Below, piece by piece: positions 63,971-64,000 of a stretch of 64,000 nucleotides of DNA. The notes under the pieces are model-generated. The model had not been told where the DNA came from. It did not search any database and saw nothing but the letters and a program-made list of their open reading frames with translations. Numbering within the stretch: position 1 is the stretch's first letter; every line of letters begins with the position of its first letter. The stretch is taken from the NCBI RefSeq assembly GCF_032362555.1, contig NC_083515.1, positions 11,195,001-11,259,000 of the forward strand, written 5' to 3'. This DNA is from Amyelois transitella (taxonomy: Eukaryota; Arthropoda; Insecta; Lepidoptera; Pyralidae). Made by a program: the position numbers and the translations under genes.

Positions 63971-64000
63971 GTTTGTTTAGTGAAAAGTCAATGGAATACC

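Larger units (their letters stand above)
59228..64000 (-). mobile_element. BEL/Pao LTR retrotransposon, 3' LTR to body, 5' LTR outside the window
   Basis: The 3' LTR boundary at 59228 interrupts an R1 copy (59051-59227), so the element inserted into R1. The 5-base duplication would be CTATC (59223-59227), whose partner lies beyond 64000. The body holds one large gag-pol frame and a short integrase C-terminal remnant. Confidence 0.85.

Overview
This is a eukaryotic, intron-rich nuclear window that looks lepidopteran (moth or butterfly). It is AT-rich and packed with short dispersed repeats of kinds I know from Lepidoptera: a TATG-tailed SINE-like family (called R1 here), TC...CTAG Helitrons, a tRNA-derived SINE, mariner-type transposons, several LINEs and a BEL/Pao element. 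The host proteins are insect-like. I cannot fix the species.

Seven host genes were assembled by hand from exon reading frames and splice phases. From left to right they are: (1) the first exon of a small membrane protein (7.46-7.82 kb, minus); (2) a complete three-exon GMC oxidoreductase (11.0-13.75 kb, minus); (3) a complete 13-exon cytosolic endo-beta-N-acetylglucosaminidase, ENGase, family GH85 (18.8-34.3 kb, minus), with introns full of repeats; (4) a complete three-exon beta-1,4-N-acetylgalactosaminyltransferase-like enzyme (36.4-38.5 kb, plus); (5) a complete 14-exon family-A DNA polymerase of the POLN (nu) type (39.6-48.6 kb, minus); (6) a single-coding-exon TPRKB/Cgi121 subunit of KEOPS (49.24-49.77 kb, plus); (7) the last four coding exons of Raptor, the mTORC1 scaffold (53.3-58.8 kb, minus). 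Each multi-exon model closes in frame at every junction, which is the main evidence for it. ENGase and the GalNAc-transferase are head-to-head, as are POLN and TPRKB. The GalNAc-transferase/POLN and TPRKB/Raptor pairs are tail-to-tail.

The repeats have clear internal logic. R1 (about 250 bp) has a constant 5' end that folds into a GTGCCG/CGGCAC hairpin. Its 3' end closely resembles the 3' end of the long LINE at 46.6-48.5 kb, as expected of a SINE mobilised by that LINE. Nested insertions give relative ages: a tRNA-SINE inside an R1, a Helitron inside another R1, a BEL element inside a third, and a mariner-like element inside a LINE. Many TATG-tailed insertions lie within a few tens of bases of host splice sites.

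The rightmost 4.8 kb is a BEL/Pao retrotransposon that keeps an intact gag-protease-RT-RNase H frame but has lost its integrase core. Other points of interest are tandem copies of an ENGase exon, a GC-AG intron directly after the ENGase catalytic motif, several long perfect hairpins, and a complete POLN gene in an insect.
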